Shown here in pieces: positions 8,592 through 15,098 of a DNA stretch of 48,329 nucleotides. The stretch is from Candidatus Magnetobacterium casense. GTDB taxonomy: Bacteria; Nitrospirota; Thermodesulfovibrionia; Thermodesulfovibrionales; Magnetobacteriaceae. The stretch lies in assembly GCF_000714715.1 (NCBI RefSeq), contig NZ_JMFO01000023.1, forward strand, positions 1 to 48,329. Reading direction: 5' to 3'. The translations under genes and the position numbers were made by a program. The notes under the pieces were generated by a model. That model ran no database searches, was not told the origin of the DNA, and saw only the letters and a program-made list of their open reading frames with translations. How positions within the stretch are numbered: the stretch's first letter is position 1; each line of letters begins with the position of its first letter.

Positions 8592-9010
8592 TTACCGCTT
8601 GTCCCCGCAGTTGTCCTTAAACCACTCATACGTCAACCGCAGCCCCTCCTGGAGCGAAAAGGACGGCTGCCATCCCAGGGACAACATCGCGCTGCTGTCC
8701 AGGAGCTTCTGCATCGTGCCATCGGGTTTGGACGTATCCCACACGATCTCGCCCTTGTATCCAACGACGGAGGCGATCAGTCCGGTCAGTTCCCTGATCG
8801 AGTAGTCATTGCCGGTGCCGACGTTGTAGTGGACGTTGTCAAAACGCCCGGCATTGTGCATCATAAAGATCGAGGCATCGGCCACGTCCTCGCTGTAGAT
8901 GAACTCCCGAGGCGGGTTGCCGCTGCCCCAAAGCTCTATCTTGCTGTCCCCTCTGCGTGCGGCGTCGTGGATGCGGCTCAGGGCTGAGAGAACGTGCGAT
9001 CTGGTGAGGT
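8592..9010 (-). pseudogene. Truncated second copy of GDP-L-fucose synthase (C-terminal third)
   Basis: This segment matches the 3' part of the intact fcl gene (9840 to about 10250) with scattered differences and a 3-base in-frame gap near 8975. The reading frame stays open to the TAA at 8592 and encodes the equivalent of SHVLSAL through the C-terminal NCGDKR. The Rossmann nucleotide-binding half and the catalytic Ser-Tyr-Lys region are absent, so it cannot be an active synthase. The homology ends sharply at about 9010, where the coding part of the toxin-antitoxin module begins. The divergence between copies shows that the duplication is not very recent. Confidence 0.85.
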
Positions 9011-9151
9011 GTCTGGCTCTGCCTGTCTTCTCAAGTGACCAAACTTGCTCTTTAATTCCGATAGTTCTTCCTCATGTGACCTGGCATATTTTTCCGATAG
9101 CTTTGCCCTGATCTGACGCATTATCGCTACGGAATCAATCTTCTTTTTCAT
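8978..9151 (-). CDS. Small antitoxin-like protein partnered with PIN toxin
   Basis: A 57-residue charged protein beginning MKKKIDSVAIMRQIRAKLSE, too short for a 60-codon cut-off. Small lysine-rich proteins with this type of N terminus (KKKIDSV...MR.IR.K) are found immediately downstream of VapC-like PIN genes and are taken as their antitoxins. Its start overlaps the end of the PIN gene by 17 bp, which indicates translational coupling. The last 10 or so codons run out of frame through the truncated fcl copy, so the original C terminus has probably been replaced. Whether it still neutralises the toxin is unknown. Confidence 0.6.
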   Translation of the reverse strand: MKKKIDSVAIMRQIRAKLSEKYARSHEEELSELKSKFGHLRRQAEPDTSPDRTFSQP

Positions 9152-9599
9152 ACAAAACCTCCACGGGACTCCTTATTTCAATAAAATGATAACCTTGCAT
9201 TAGATTTACCGCATTAAACTTCCTTATACGGTCTAAATTCACGATTTGTTTAAAGTTCCAACTTACCAACACGTGGACCATTTCCACGGTGGCAATTGCT
9301 ATATGTTGGGCATCAACAATGTGCTTTTTGTTGACCACATTATGCTTAATGTAAGCATCGGCAAGCAATATAGCCTCATTAGAAAGAAAGACGTATTCTA
9401 TAGATCCTAAAGGTATGTGTTGTAAAACCTGTTTTACTTCATGAGGTGCCTCTTCAAGTTCTTGAAGCGTAAGGTCAGAAACTACAGCAATTTTAATTTT
9501 CGAGGAAAACTCTTTAAGCAAGGCATTAGACCACATGGAAAATTCATCATCCAGACAACCTCCTATCACTGATGTATCAACATATACTCTTGATATCAT
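9135..9599 (-). CDS. PIN-domain protein, VapC-like toxin
   Basis: A 154-residue protein starting MISRVYVDTSVIGGCLDDEF, with the first PIN aspartate in VDTSV. Further acidic and polar positions follow in LTLQELEEAP, in HIVDAQHIAIATV and in LVSWNFKQIVN, the latter matching the usual (W/N)-x-(H/K) end of the active site. PIN proteins of this kind are Mg2+-dependent ribonucleases that act on tRNA or mRNA when released from the antitoxin. The antitoxin-like gene follows with a 17-bp overlap. This toxin-first order differs from classic vapBC but is known for this subgroup. The module sits between the two fcl copies and is AT-richer than they are. Confidence 0.75.
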   Translation of the reverse strand: MISRVYVDTSVIGGCLDDEFSMWSNALLKEFSSKIKIAVVSDLTLQELEEAPHEVKQVLQHIPLGSIEYVFLSNEAILLADAYIKHNVVNKKHIVDAQHIAIATVEMVHVLVSWNFKQIVNLDRIRKFNAVNLMQGYHFIEIRSPVEVLYEKED

Positions 9600-9728
9600 A
9601 TACTAGTCTAACAATTCTTTTTCATGTAAGGCAACAAAAATCTCCACATCCAGCGATTCTCGCTAAAAAAACATATAAGCAATACGTGGCAAAAACGTAT
9701 CCTCTTCATATTTCATGGCAACTATACT

Positions 9729-9808
9729 GTTACGCATCCTGGATTCCTGGTCAAGCCAGGAATGACACAATTGGAAAACGTCTGTAACTGTCATTCCTGC
9801 GAAACATG
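9729..9808. repeat. REP-like palindromic intergenic repeat
   Basis: The sequence contains GCATCCTGGATTCCTGG followed by an inverted copy ending CCAGGAATGACA. A perfect hairpin TTCCTGG/CCAGGAA lies at 9744-9762, and a further TGTCATTCCTGCG lies at 9789-9801. This is the widespread 'CTGGATTCC...GGAATGACA' type of bacterial repeat. It extends into the fcl reading frame and supplies the last codons of that gene. Confidence 0.6.
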
Positions 9809-10777
9809 TTGCAAACCCTGTCCCCCAATCTCCTCCCTACCCCCGCAGTTGTCCTTAAACCACTCATACGTCAACCGCAGGCCCTCCTGGAGCGAAAAGG
9901 ACGGCTGCCATCCAAGGGACAACATGGCGCTGCTGTCCAGGAGCTTCTGCATCGTGCCATCGGGCTTGGACGTATCCCACACGATCTCGCCCTTATATCC
10001 GACGACAGAGGCAATCAATCCGGCCAGTTCCCTGATTGAGTAGTCCTTGCCGGTGCCGATGTTGTAGTGGACGTTGTCAAGGCGCTCGGCATTGTGCATC
10101 ATAAAGATCGAGGCATCGGCCACGTCCTCGCTGTAGATGAACTCCCGACGCGGGTTGCCGCTGCCCCAAAGCTCTATATTGCTGTCCCCTCTGCGTGCAG
10201 CGTCGTGGAGCTTGCGGATCAGGGCGGAGAGGACGTGCGAGCTGGTTAGGTCGAAGTTGTCGTAGGGGCCAAACATCGAGTTGGGAAGCAGGGCAATAAA
10301 ACGCCTGGTATTGTACTGAGTGTTGTAGGCCCTGCACGCTATGACACCGGCTATTTTTGCCGCGGCATAGGCCTCGCTGGTCTGTTCGATCTCCCCGGTG
10401 AAGAGATAGCCCTCACGGATGGGCTGCGCAGAGTGCTTGGGATAGATGCAGGAGGAGGCATAGAAGATGACGTGTCTGGCCTCGTAACGCTGTGCGGCCT
10501 CAAAAACGTTGTCCTGGATCGAAATGTTGGCGTGGAGAAAGTCCGCCGGCCAGATCTTGTTTGCCATGATGCCACCGGTCTTGCCAGCGGCCAGGAAGAC
10601 GTACTCCGGTCTGTGGGTGCTAAAAAACGCCTCCACCTCTGTCTTCTCACTGAGGTTCAATTCTGCCCGCGTCCTGGTTATCACGTTAGTGAATCCGTGT
10701 TGGGCAAGCCTCTTAACCAACGCCCTCCCCAACAACCCCCTGTGACCGGCCACGTATATCCGACTATCTTTCATCAT
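9791..10777 (-). CDS. fcl: GDP-L-fucose synthase (GDP-4-keto-6-deoxymannose epimerase/reductase)
   Basis: A 328-residue short-chain dehydrogenase-type enzyme that converts GDP-4-keto-6-deoxy-D-mannose to GDP-L-fucose with NADPH. It opens with the nucleotide-binding motif AGHRGLLGRALVKRL, has the catalytic serine region FYASSCIYPK, and the catalytic YAAAK motif (about residues 136-140). NSMFGPYDNFDLTSSHV and WGSGNPRREFIYSEDVADA are typical of Fcl/WcaG. The product would go to LPS or capsule glycans. No GDP-mannose dehydratase gene is beside it. The last about 16 residues (GREEIGGQGLQHVSQE) are encoded partly by the REP-like repeat, so the C-terminal tail is acquired. Confidence 0.93.
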   Translation of the reverse strand: MMKDSRIYVAGHRGLLGRALVKRLAQHGFTNVITRTRAELNLSEKTEVEAFFSTHRPEYVFLAAGKTGGIMANKIWPADFLHANISIQDNVFEAAQRYEARHVIFYASSCIYPKHSAQPIREGYLFTGEIEQTSEAYAAAKIAGVIACRAYNTQYNTRRFIALLPNSMFGPYDNFDLTSSHVLSALIRKLHDAARRGDSNIELWGSGNPRREFIYSEDVADASIFMMHNAERLDNVHYNIGTGKDYSIRELAGLIASVVGYKGEIVWDTSKPDGTMQKLLDSSAMLSLGWQPSFSLQEGLRLTYEWFKDNCGGREEIGGQGLQHVSQE

Positions 10778-10830
10778 AATTCCATGCTCCTTAACGTTAT
10801 AAGCAGAAGAGTATAAGTAGCTATAACAAC

Positions 10831-10922
10831 AGAAGAAAAGAAGGAGGGCGGCTCCGCCCCCTCCTCAGACCTCCCCCGCAAGGGGACCAGTCCCCTTGAC
10901 CCCATTATTCTTAACCCTAATG
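10831..10922 (+). repeat. GC-rich palindromic intergenic repeat, copy 1
   Basis: A purine-rich start (AGAAAAGAAGGAGGGCGG) is followed by nested GC-rich palindromes (GGGCGGCTCCGCCC, CCCCCGCAAGGGG) and a tail GTCCCCTTGACCCCATTATTC. Copies of the same design occur at 23742-23910, 38471-38606 and 47772-47842, with short versions at 16703 and 44551. The remaining part of the 10778-11017 gap is AT-rich and shows no gene. Confidence 0.7.
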
Positions 10923-11017
10923 TTCTAAACATTTATGCTCCGTTATTTATTATTATTTAGGCTTAAAGCCTTTAAGGTTGATTATATAATTTTACCTGAC
11001 AGTGATTCAGAGGACTG

Positions 11018-12382
11018 CTACACGGCCTCGGCAACAACTGCCGAAGACTGACCACCAATGCCATAGCTCACCGACAGGAACGTCTTACCTGTGGCGGGTG
11101 TATGGACAACCGGGATGTTGAGTCCGGCAAATTCCCTCTGTGGTGTAGCATAGTTTAAAGTGGCTGGTGCAATGCCATGCCTCAAGGCCAGGATTGCCAT
11201 GATGGTCTCTGCTATATCGCTTGCCGCTGCCATGTGCCCTGTGTAGGGCTTGAGACCGCATATGGGCAACGGGTAGCCTTGCAGGAGTGCCTTGATGGAG
11301 CTGAGTTCTGATCTGTCACCTTTTTGTGTGGCACTGCCATGTGGGGATATCAGGCTCAGGTCCTCGACCTGGGACTGGGCATCGGCGAGGGCTTCCTCCA
11401 TGCACCGCCGTATGACCTGGTCCGGCACGCTGACGGAGGCACCATCGGCAAACTCCACGTAACTGCCAAAGCCCTTGAGCACCGCATGTATCTTCGCACC
11501 ACGCCGCACGGCCCTCCGGGCATTTTCCAGCAACAATGCCGCCCCCCCCTCGGACGGGATAAAGCCATCCCTGTGCCGGTCAAACGGCCTGAAGGATGCC
11601 GCTGCCCTGGAACAGCTCGACAACAACCCCAGTTGTGCCATTTCGTACCTGGGCACCTCCGTAGTCCAGTTGCCACATCCAACGGCAAGGGCAACGTCGG
11701 CCCGGCCCTGTCTGATTGCCCGTGCGGCCAGCTCCAAGGCCAGTGCCCCACAGGGAGATTGACTGGCCAACGTGGTGTTAGTCCCCATAAACTGCGTAAA
11801 GGCGCTGAGGACGCTGAACAGATTGTTGGCAATGGATTCCAGCAAATAAAAGGGGTTGACCCTGTTAAGGGCGGCGTTGTTGAGCCGTTGGTAGTTGACC
11901 TCCGCACTGTGCCGGAAAGGGGTATCTTTACACGCCTCTTTCAGGGCCGTATAGAAGAAATCGTACCCTACCTTTGTAAAGTCACCTGTAGCAATGTACA
12001 GGGCACGTCTGTCGGGGGCAACGTCAAGCTGCTCTATGGCAATCTGCGCATGTGCGATGGCGTCCAGGGCCGCGGCAAATCCGAGGACTGAGCCACGGTT
12101 GAGAAACTTCATCTGACTGTTGAGCTTCTCAGGTATGGCAAAAGGGTAGCTTACGTCCTGCACCTTGCCGTAGTACTGGAGATAGCGTGGGTACTCCTGG
12201 TTGGGGGTGAGGTCATTGGCGGGCAGACCGTGATGTCTGATGCCGGTCTGCATCGACCGTATACCCTGCCAGTGGTCATTGACGCCGGTTCCAAGGGGGG
12301 TAACAAGCCCCATGCCGATTACGGCTACGTCTGTCTCGGCTACGTCTGTCTTTTTGGGGCCCGTCATCAAATCTGCCATCAC
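11018..12382 (-). CDS. Beta-ketoacyl synthase (FabF-like)
   Basis: A 454-residue thiolase-fold condensing enzyme, the normal length for FabF/KAS II. The catalytic cysteine lies in TTLASQSPCGALALELA, and the two histidines in SPHGSATQKGDRSE and KPYTGHMAAASD, so the C-H-H triad is intact. The N terminus has the family signature AVIGMGLVTPLGTGVNDHW. The nucleophile context QSPCGA differs from the usual DTACASS, which suggests a specialised rather than housekeeping synthase. It overlaps the preceding dehydratase-like gene by 4 bp, so the two are translationally coupled and probably elongate or modify one particular acyl chain. No ACP or ketoreductase gene is adjacent, so these must come from elsewhere. 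Confidence 0.85.
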   Translation of the reverse strand: MMADLMTGPKKTDVAETDVAVIGMGLVTPLGTGVNDHWQGIRSMQTGIRHHGLPANDLTPNQEYPRYLQYYGKVQDVSYPFAIPEKLNSQMKFLNRGSVLGFAAALDAIAHAQIAIEQLDVAPDRRALYIATGDFTKVGYDFFYTALKEACKDTPFRHSAEVNYQRLNNAALNRVNPFYLLESIANNLFSVLSAFTQFMGTNTTLASQSPCGALALELAARAIRQGRADVALAVGCGNWTTEVPRYEMAQLGLLSSCSRAAASFRPFDRHRDGFIPSEGGAALLLENARRAVRRGAKIHAVLKGFGSYVEFADGASVSVPDQVIRRCMEEALADAQSQVEDLSLISPHGSATQKGDRSELSSIKALLQGYPLPICGLKPYTGHMAAASDIAETIMAILALRHGIAPATLNYATPQREFAGLNIPVVHTPATGKTFLSVSYGIGGQSSAVVAEAV

Positions 12383-12837
12383 AGGCCCATATCCCGCATC
12401 ATGAGTCTGAACTGGTGCAGTTGCTCATCCCTGTCTGCAATCTCTGCAAGGGGGATGACAACTCCAGAAAACTCGGCACTGACCTTTTTCTGTCCCAGGA
12501 CGGTTCCGGTTGCCTTAAAGACGGCTTTTCGGTCTTCTGGTGTGATATCGGCAACAACGTCCACGACAATCTCAACCTGGTCTCCGGGGAGGGCAAATCC
12601 ATAAAATCTGCACTTATGCACGGTCTCTACAACAACCCACTGCGTAAAGTCCGTCGAGGCACACTGCAACCACCCGGCAAGCTGCACCATCGCTTCCAGC
12701 AACAGTACCCCCGGCATCACCGGATTGCGCGGGAAGTGATACTCCAGAAAATCCTCCGACATAGCGACGTTCTTGACGCCCCTTATCCGTTGACCGCTCT
12801 GGTAGTCAATAATCCTGTCAATCAATAAATAACGCAT
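12379..12837 (-). CDS. Hotdog-fold 3-hydroxyacyl-ACP dehydratase-like protein (FabZ-like)
   Basis: A 152-residue single-hotdog protein. The signature EYHFPRNPVMPGVLLLEAMVQLAGW carries the catalytic histidine (about residue 34) and the glutamate on the following helix (about 48), as in FabZ. The N terminus RYLLIDRIIDYQSGQRIRGVKNVAMSEDFL is also FabZ-like. Family members remove water from 3-hydroxyacyl-ACP. The C-terminal extension after residue 130, rich in charged residues and ending MRDMGL, is longer than in housekeeping FabZ. It is the first gene of a two-gene unit with the ketoacyl synthase (4-bp overlap). Confidence 0.8.
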   Translation of the reverse strand: MRYLLIDRIIDYQSGQRIRGVKNVAMSEDFLEYHFPRNPVMPGVLLLEAMVQLAGWLQCASTDFTQWVVVETVHKCRFYGFALPGDQVEIVVDVVADITPEDRKAVFKATGTVLGQKKVSAEFSGVVIPLAEIADRDEQLHQFRLMMRDMGL

Positions 12838-13041
12838 ATCTTCTTCCCTTATCGCAACATGGCAGATTCTAACTCTAACGCCTTTATGCTTGACAATGTC
12901 TCAGGGTTAATTTCCTTATATGAACACATACATAACCAATTTTAACAGTATCGCTAAATTATTGCAACATCCGGCAATCACGGTGTCACAGAAAGAATTT
13001 TTACATTGGGGAAAGATTCTATGCTTATGTTACAATAGAAC

Positions 13042-13248
13042 ATGCGGAAGGTGATTATCTATCCGGGTGAAGACGACTATTGGGTGGTTGAACGGCCAAG
13101 TCTGCCGGGGTGCATTAGCCAGGGACGGACACGGCAGGATGCCATTGAAAACATCAGGGAGGCAATAGCCCTATACATTGAAGTATTAATAGAGAGGACA
13201 ATAAGGATAAAAAAATGCCATCCAGACAATACACTTATGCTGCTATGA
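13042..13248 (+). CDS. HicB-like antitoxin protein, orphan
   Basis: A 68-residue protein with the HicB N-terminal fold: a strand VIIYPGEDDYWVVE, then PSLPGCISQGRTRQDAIENIREAI, the diagnostic 'lPGC-x-(S/T)-xG-x-T-x-x-(E/D)A' block. HicB proteins bind and inhibit the mRNA-cleaving HicA toxin and often carry a C-terminal DNA-binding domain, which is missing here. No HicA gene is adjacent. The stop overlaps the preferred start of the uracil-DNA glycosylase gene (ATGA), so the two may be co-translated. A TACAAT hexamer ends 7 bp before the ATG, giving at best a very short leader. Confidence 0.75.
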   Translation: MRKVIIYPGEDDYWVVERPSLPGCISQGRTRQDAIENIREAIALYIEVLIERTIRIKKCHPDNTLMLL

Positions 13249-13901
13249 TAGAACTGCTCAAGGTCTACAAGCACCTTGATTTTGATGTCCTGCCGCCCTT
13301 GAGATTGGACGTTGCCTCTATGCAGGCCGTTGCTCCCCTGCAGGCCGTCAGAGATGAGCTTGGTCAGTGTACACGTTGCAAGCTGCACGCCGGCAGGAAG
13401 AACATTGTCTTTGGCGAGGGTTCCCCTACGGCCCGGCTGTTGTTTGTCGGAGAGGGGCCCGGCGCCGATGAGGACGAACAGGGACGACCGTTTGTGGGCA
13501 GGGCAGGGAAGCTGCTTACGAGTCTGATAGAAAAGATGGGCTTTACGCGTCAGTCCGTCTACATTGCCAACATAGTCAAGTGTCGTCCCCCCGGCAACAG
13601 AGACCCCGAAGAGGACGAGGTCAGGGCATGTATCGGCTTTGTTGAAAAGCAGATAGCCGCCATAGCTCCGGAGGTCATCATGACATTGGGAAGCGTTTCA
13701 ACCCGCACCCTCCTTAAAACCGACAAGAGGATAAGTGATCTGCGTGGACGCTTTCACGACTACAGCGGTATCAAGGTAATGCCGACCTTTCATCCATCCT
13801 ATCTGTTGCGCAACTCCTCACAGAAGTGGGTAACCTGGAACGACGCCCTGATGGTGCTGGCGGCATTAGGCCTACAAGTGGAGGGGAAAGAGGGGCTGTA
13901 A
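13245..13901 (+). CDS. Type-4 (Fe-S) uracil-DNA glycosylase
   Basis: A 218-residue enzyme that excises uracil from DNA in base-excision repair. Four cysteines suit the 4Fe-4S cluster: CTRCKLH near the N terminus, then NIVKCRPPGNRDP and VRACIGF. The active-site motifs GEGPGADEDEQGRPFVGRAGKLL and HPSYLLR are both intact. I chose the ATG at 13245 rather than 13215 because it forms a 4-bp ATGA overlap with the HicB-like stop and gives the usual N terminus (MIELLKVYKHLDFDVLP). Type-4 enzymes are common in thermophiles and in many anaerobes and Gram-positive or deltaproteobacterial lineages. Confidence 0.93.
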   Translation: MIELLKVYKHLDFDVLPPLRLDVASMQAVAPLQAVRDELGQCTRCKLHAGRKNIVFGEGSPTARLLFVGEGPGADEDEQGRPFVGRAGKLLTSLIEKMGFTRQSVYIANIVKCRPPGNRDPEEDEVRACIGFVEKQIAAIAPEVIMTLGSVSTRTLLKTDKRISDLRGRFHDYSGIKVMPTFHPSYLLRNSSQKWVTWNDALMVLAALGLQVEGKEGL

Positions 13902-13962
13902 TAGCTGATCTCCTGCAGCTTTTCGGCTCTGAGATAATTGGCCATACAGAACGCCATATTAC

Positions 13963-14697
13963 TTATTTGTCTTTCTTTTTGAACTTCATGCTGAGTCCAA
14001 AGAATTTGCCTTTTTTTTGGGTTTTTTTCTTGGATTCGTCGTGTTTTTTATCCTTCGTCCAGACGCATATGCTGTGTGCAATTTCATCGTCCATTGCGAT
14101 GGCTGCCCCCTCGCAGTCGATCACGTATGAGGGGTACTTTTGATGTAACTTTACGATTGACCCTGGCCTGATCTGCAGGGTGTTGAGTCTGTGTAAATGT
14201 ACGTCGCTGCTGCTGTTGATGTATGCAACGCGCGCACTCTGACCAACCGCCATCTCATCCAGGTGCAGTATCTGACTCTTTACCGTCTTGATGGACTCCT
14301 TGCAACACTCCCCCTCGGGGATCGGTAAGCCGTGAGGACATTCCCTGGGATGCCCCAGCAGGATGCAAATGCTGTCCACTAACTCAAGGGTAACGATGTG
14401 CTCAAACTCACATGCCCCTTCTTCAATGTTGCGCCCCATCACGTCATACAACAGCCTCTCTGCCAACCTGTGCGCCCGCACTATCTGACGGGCATAGTCA
14501 TACCCCTTCTTGGTCAGACTGATGCTGTTTGTCTGCTGCACGACATCGACAAGCCCATCGCTCACCAGTTCGTTGACAAGTTCGGGGCTATAGTCGCCCT
14601 CAATAAGCTCCACCAGGTCGTTGAAGGAGTTCTTGGCTTCCTCCTGCATATACCACAATCTTTCGAGATATTCGTCTATTTCCTTTCTATTACTCAT
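13963..14697 (-). CDS. DtxR/MntR-family metal-dependent transcriptional regulator
   Basis: A 244-residue regulator. Residues about 1-70 form a winged helix (IDEYLERLWYMQEE, with LVSDGLVDVVQQTNSISLTKKGY as recognition helix and wing). Residues 70-130 are the dimerisation and metal-binding domain with ligands in EEGACEFEHIVTLELVDSICILLGHPRECPHGLPIP. Residues about 150-215 form an SH3-like FeoA domain. Regulators of this family sense Fe(II) or Mn(II). The protein ends in a highly lysine-rich tail of about 25 residues (KKTQKKGKFFG and onward), unusual for the family and possibly a DNA-affinity extension. No metal transporter gene is next to it, so its regulon is elsewhere. Confidence 0.88.
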   Translation of the reverse strand: MSNRKEIDEYLERLWYMQEEAKNSFNDLVELIEGDYSPELVNELVSDGLVDVVQQTNSISLTKKGYDYARQIVRAHRLAERLLYDVMGRNIEEGACEFEHIVTLELVDSICILLGHPRECPHGLPIPEGECCKESIKTVKSQILHLDEMAVGQSARVAYINSSSDVHLHRLNTLQIRPGSIVKLHQKYPSYVIDCEGAAIAMDDEIAHSICVWTKDKKHDESKKKTQKKGKFFGLSMKFKKKDK

Positions 14698-14882
14698 GCA
14701 AATACACTCCTGTCACGTTTTAGAACCATCATGTCATAATTTTAACATATCTCTGCTGACAATTTCAAGTTTTATCGACCCTGTCCGGTGGGTTTGTTCT
14801 GACGGTTACGTGCGTCAACTCATTGAGGCTTATGTTTGAAAAGTGTCCTGGGGCAAAGATCATCAAAGACCACAGGCATACA

Positions 14883-15038
14883 CTACCTTATCTCATTTAG
14901 CGCAGAAATGATCTCAGACAGAACCTCAAAGGCTCCTATAGGAGTGATAGCCCATGAAAGTGGTTTATTTCTATGTACAACCCAGTCTCTATATTTCTTA
15001 ATGTGTTTTGCATCCCCTATAATATACAGTTGATTTTT
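14883..15038 (-). pseudogene. Short gene remnant, unidentified
   Basis: An open stretch ending with TAG at 14883 translates to a protein-like sequence of about 50 residues: LYIIGDAKHIKKYRDWVVHR, then a C-terminal helix ending in ISALNEIR. There is no start codon in frame after the upstream TGA. The YRDWVVHR block is reminiscent of HEPN-like or 'RNWVAHG' proteins, but the match is weak. The surrounding 14698-15098 gap (about 400 bp) is AT-rich and otherwise contains nothing I can name. Confidence 0.25.
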
Positions 15039-15098
15039 TCAGGCATTTATTTTAGTATAATCAACTAAGGCATGAAAAAAGACAGCGTAGTGTTTTAA

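Noticed and set aside
11324..12091. A 255-codon plus-strand frame opposite the ketoacyl synthase
   Set aside because: The ketoacyl synthase has all its catalytic residues on the minus strand; the opposite frame is a codon-bias artefact.
15072..15098. Leader peptide of 8 codons before the hydrogenase-like gene
   Set aside because: It abuts the GTG start, which could allow coupling, but eight codons with no recognisable signal are not enough to call a gene.
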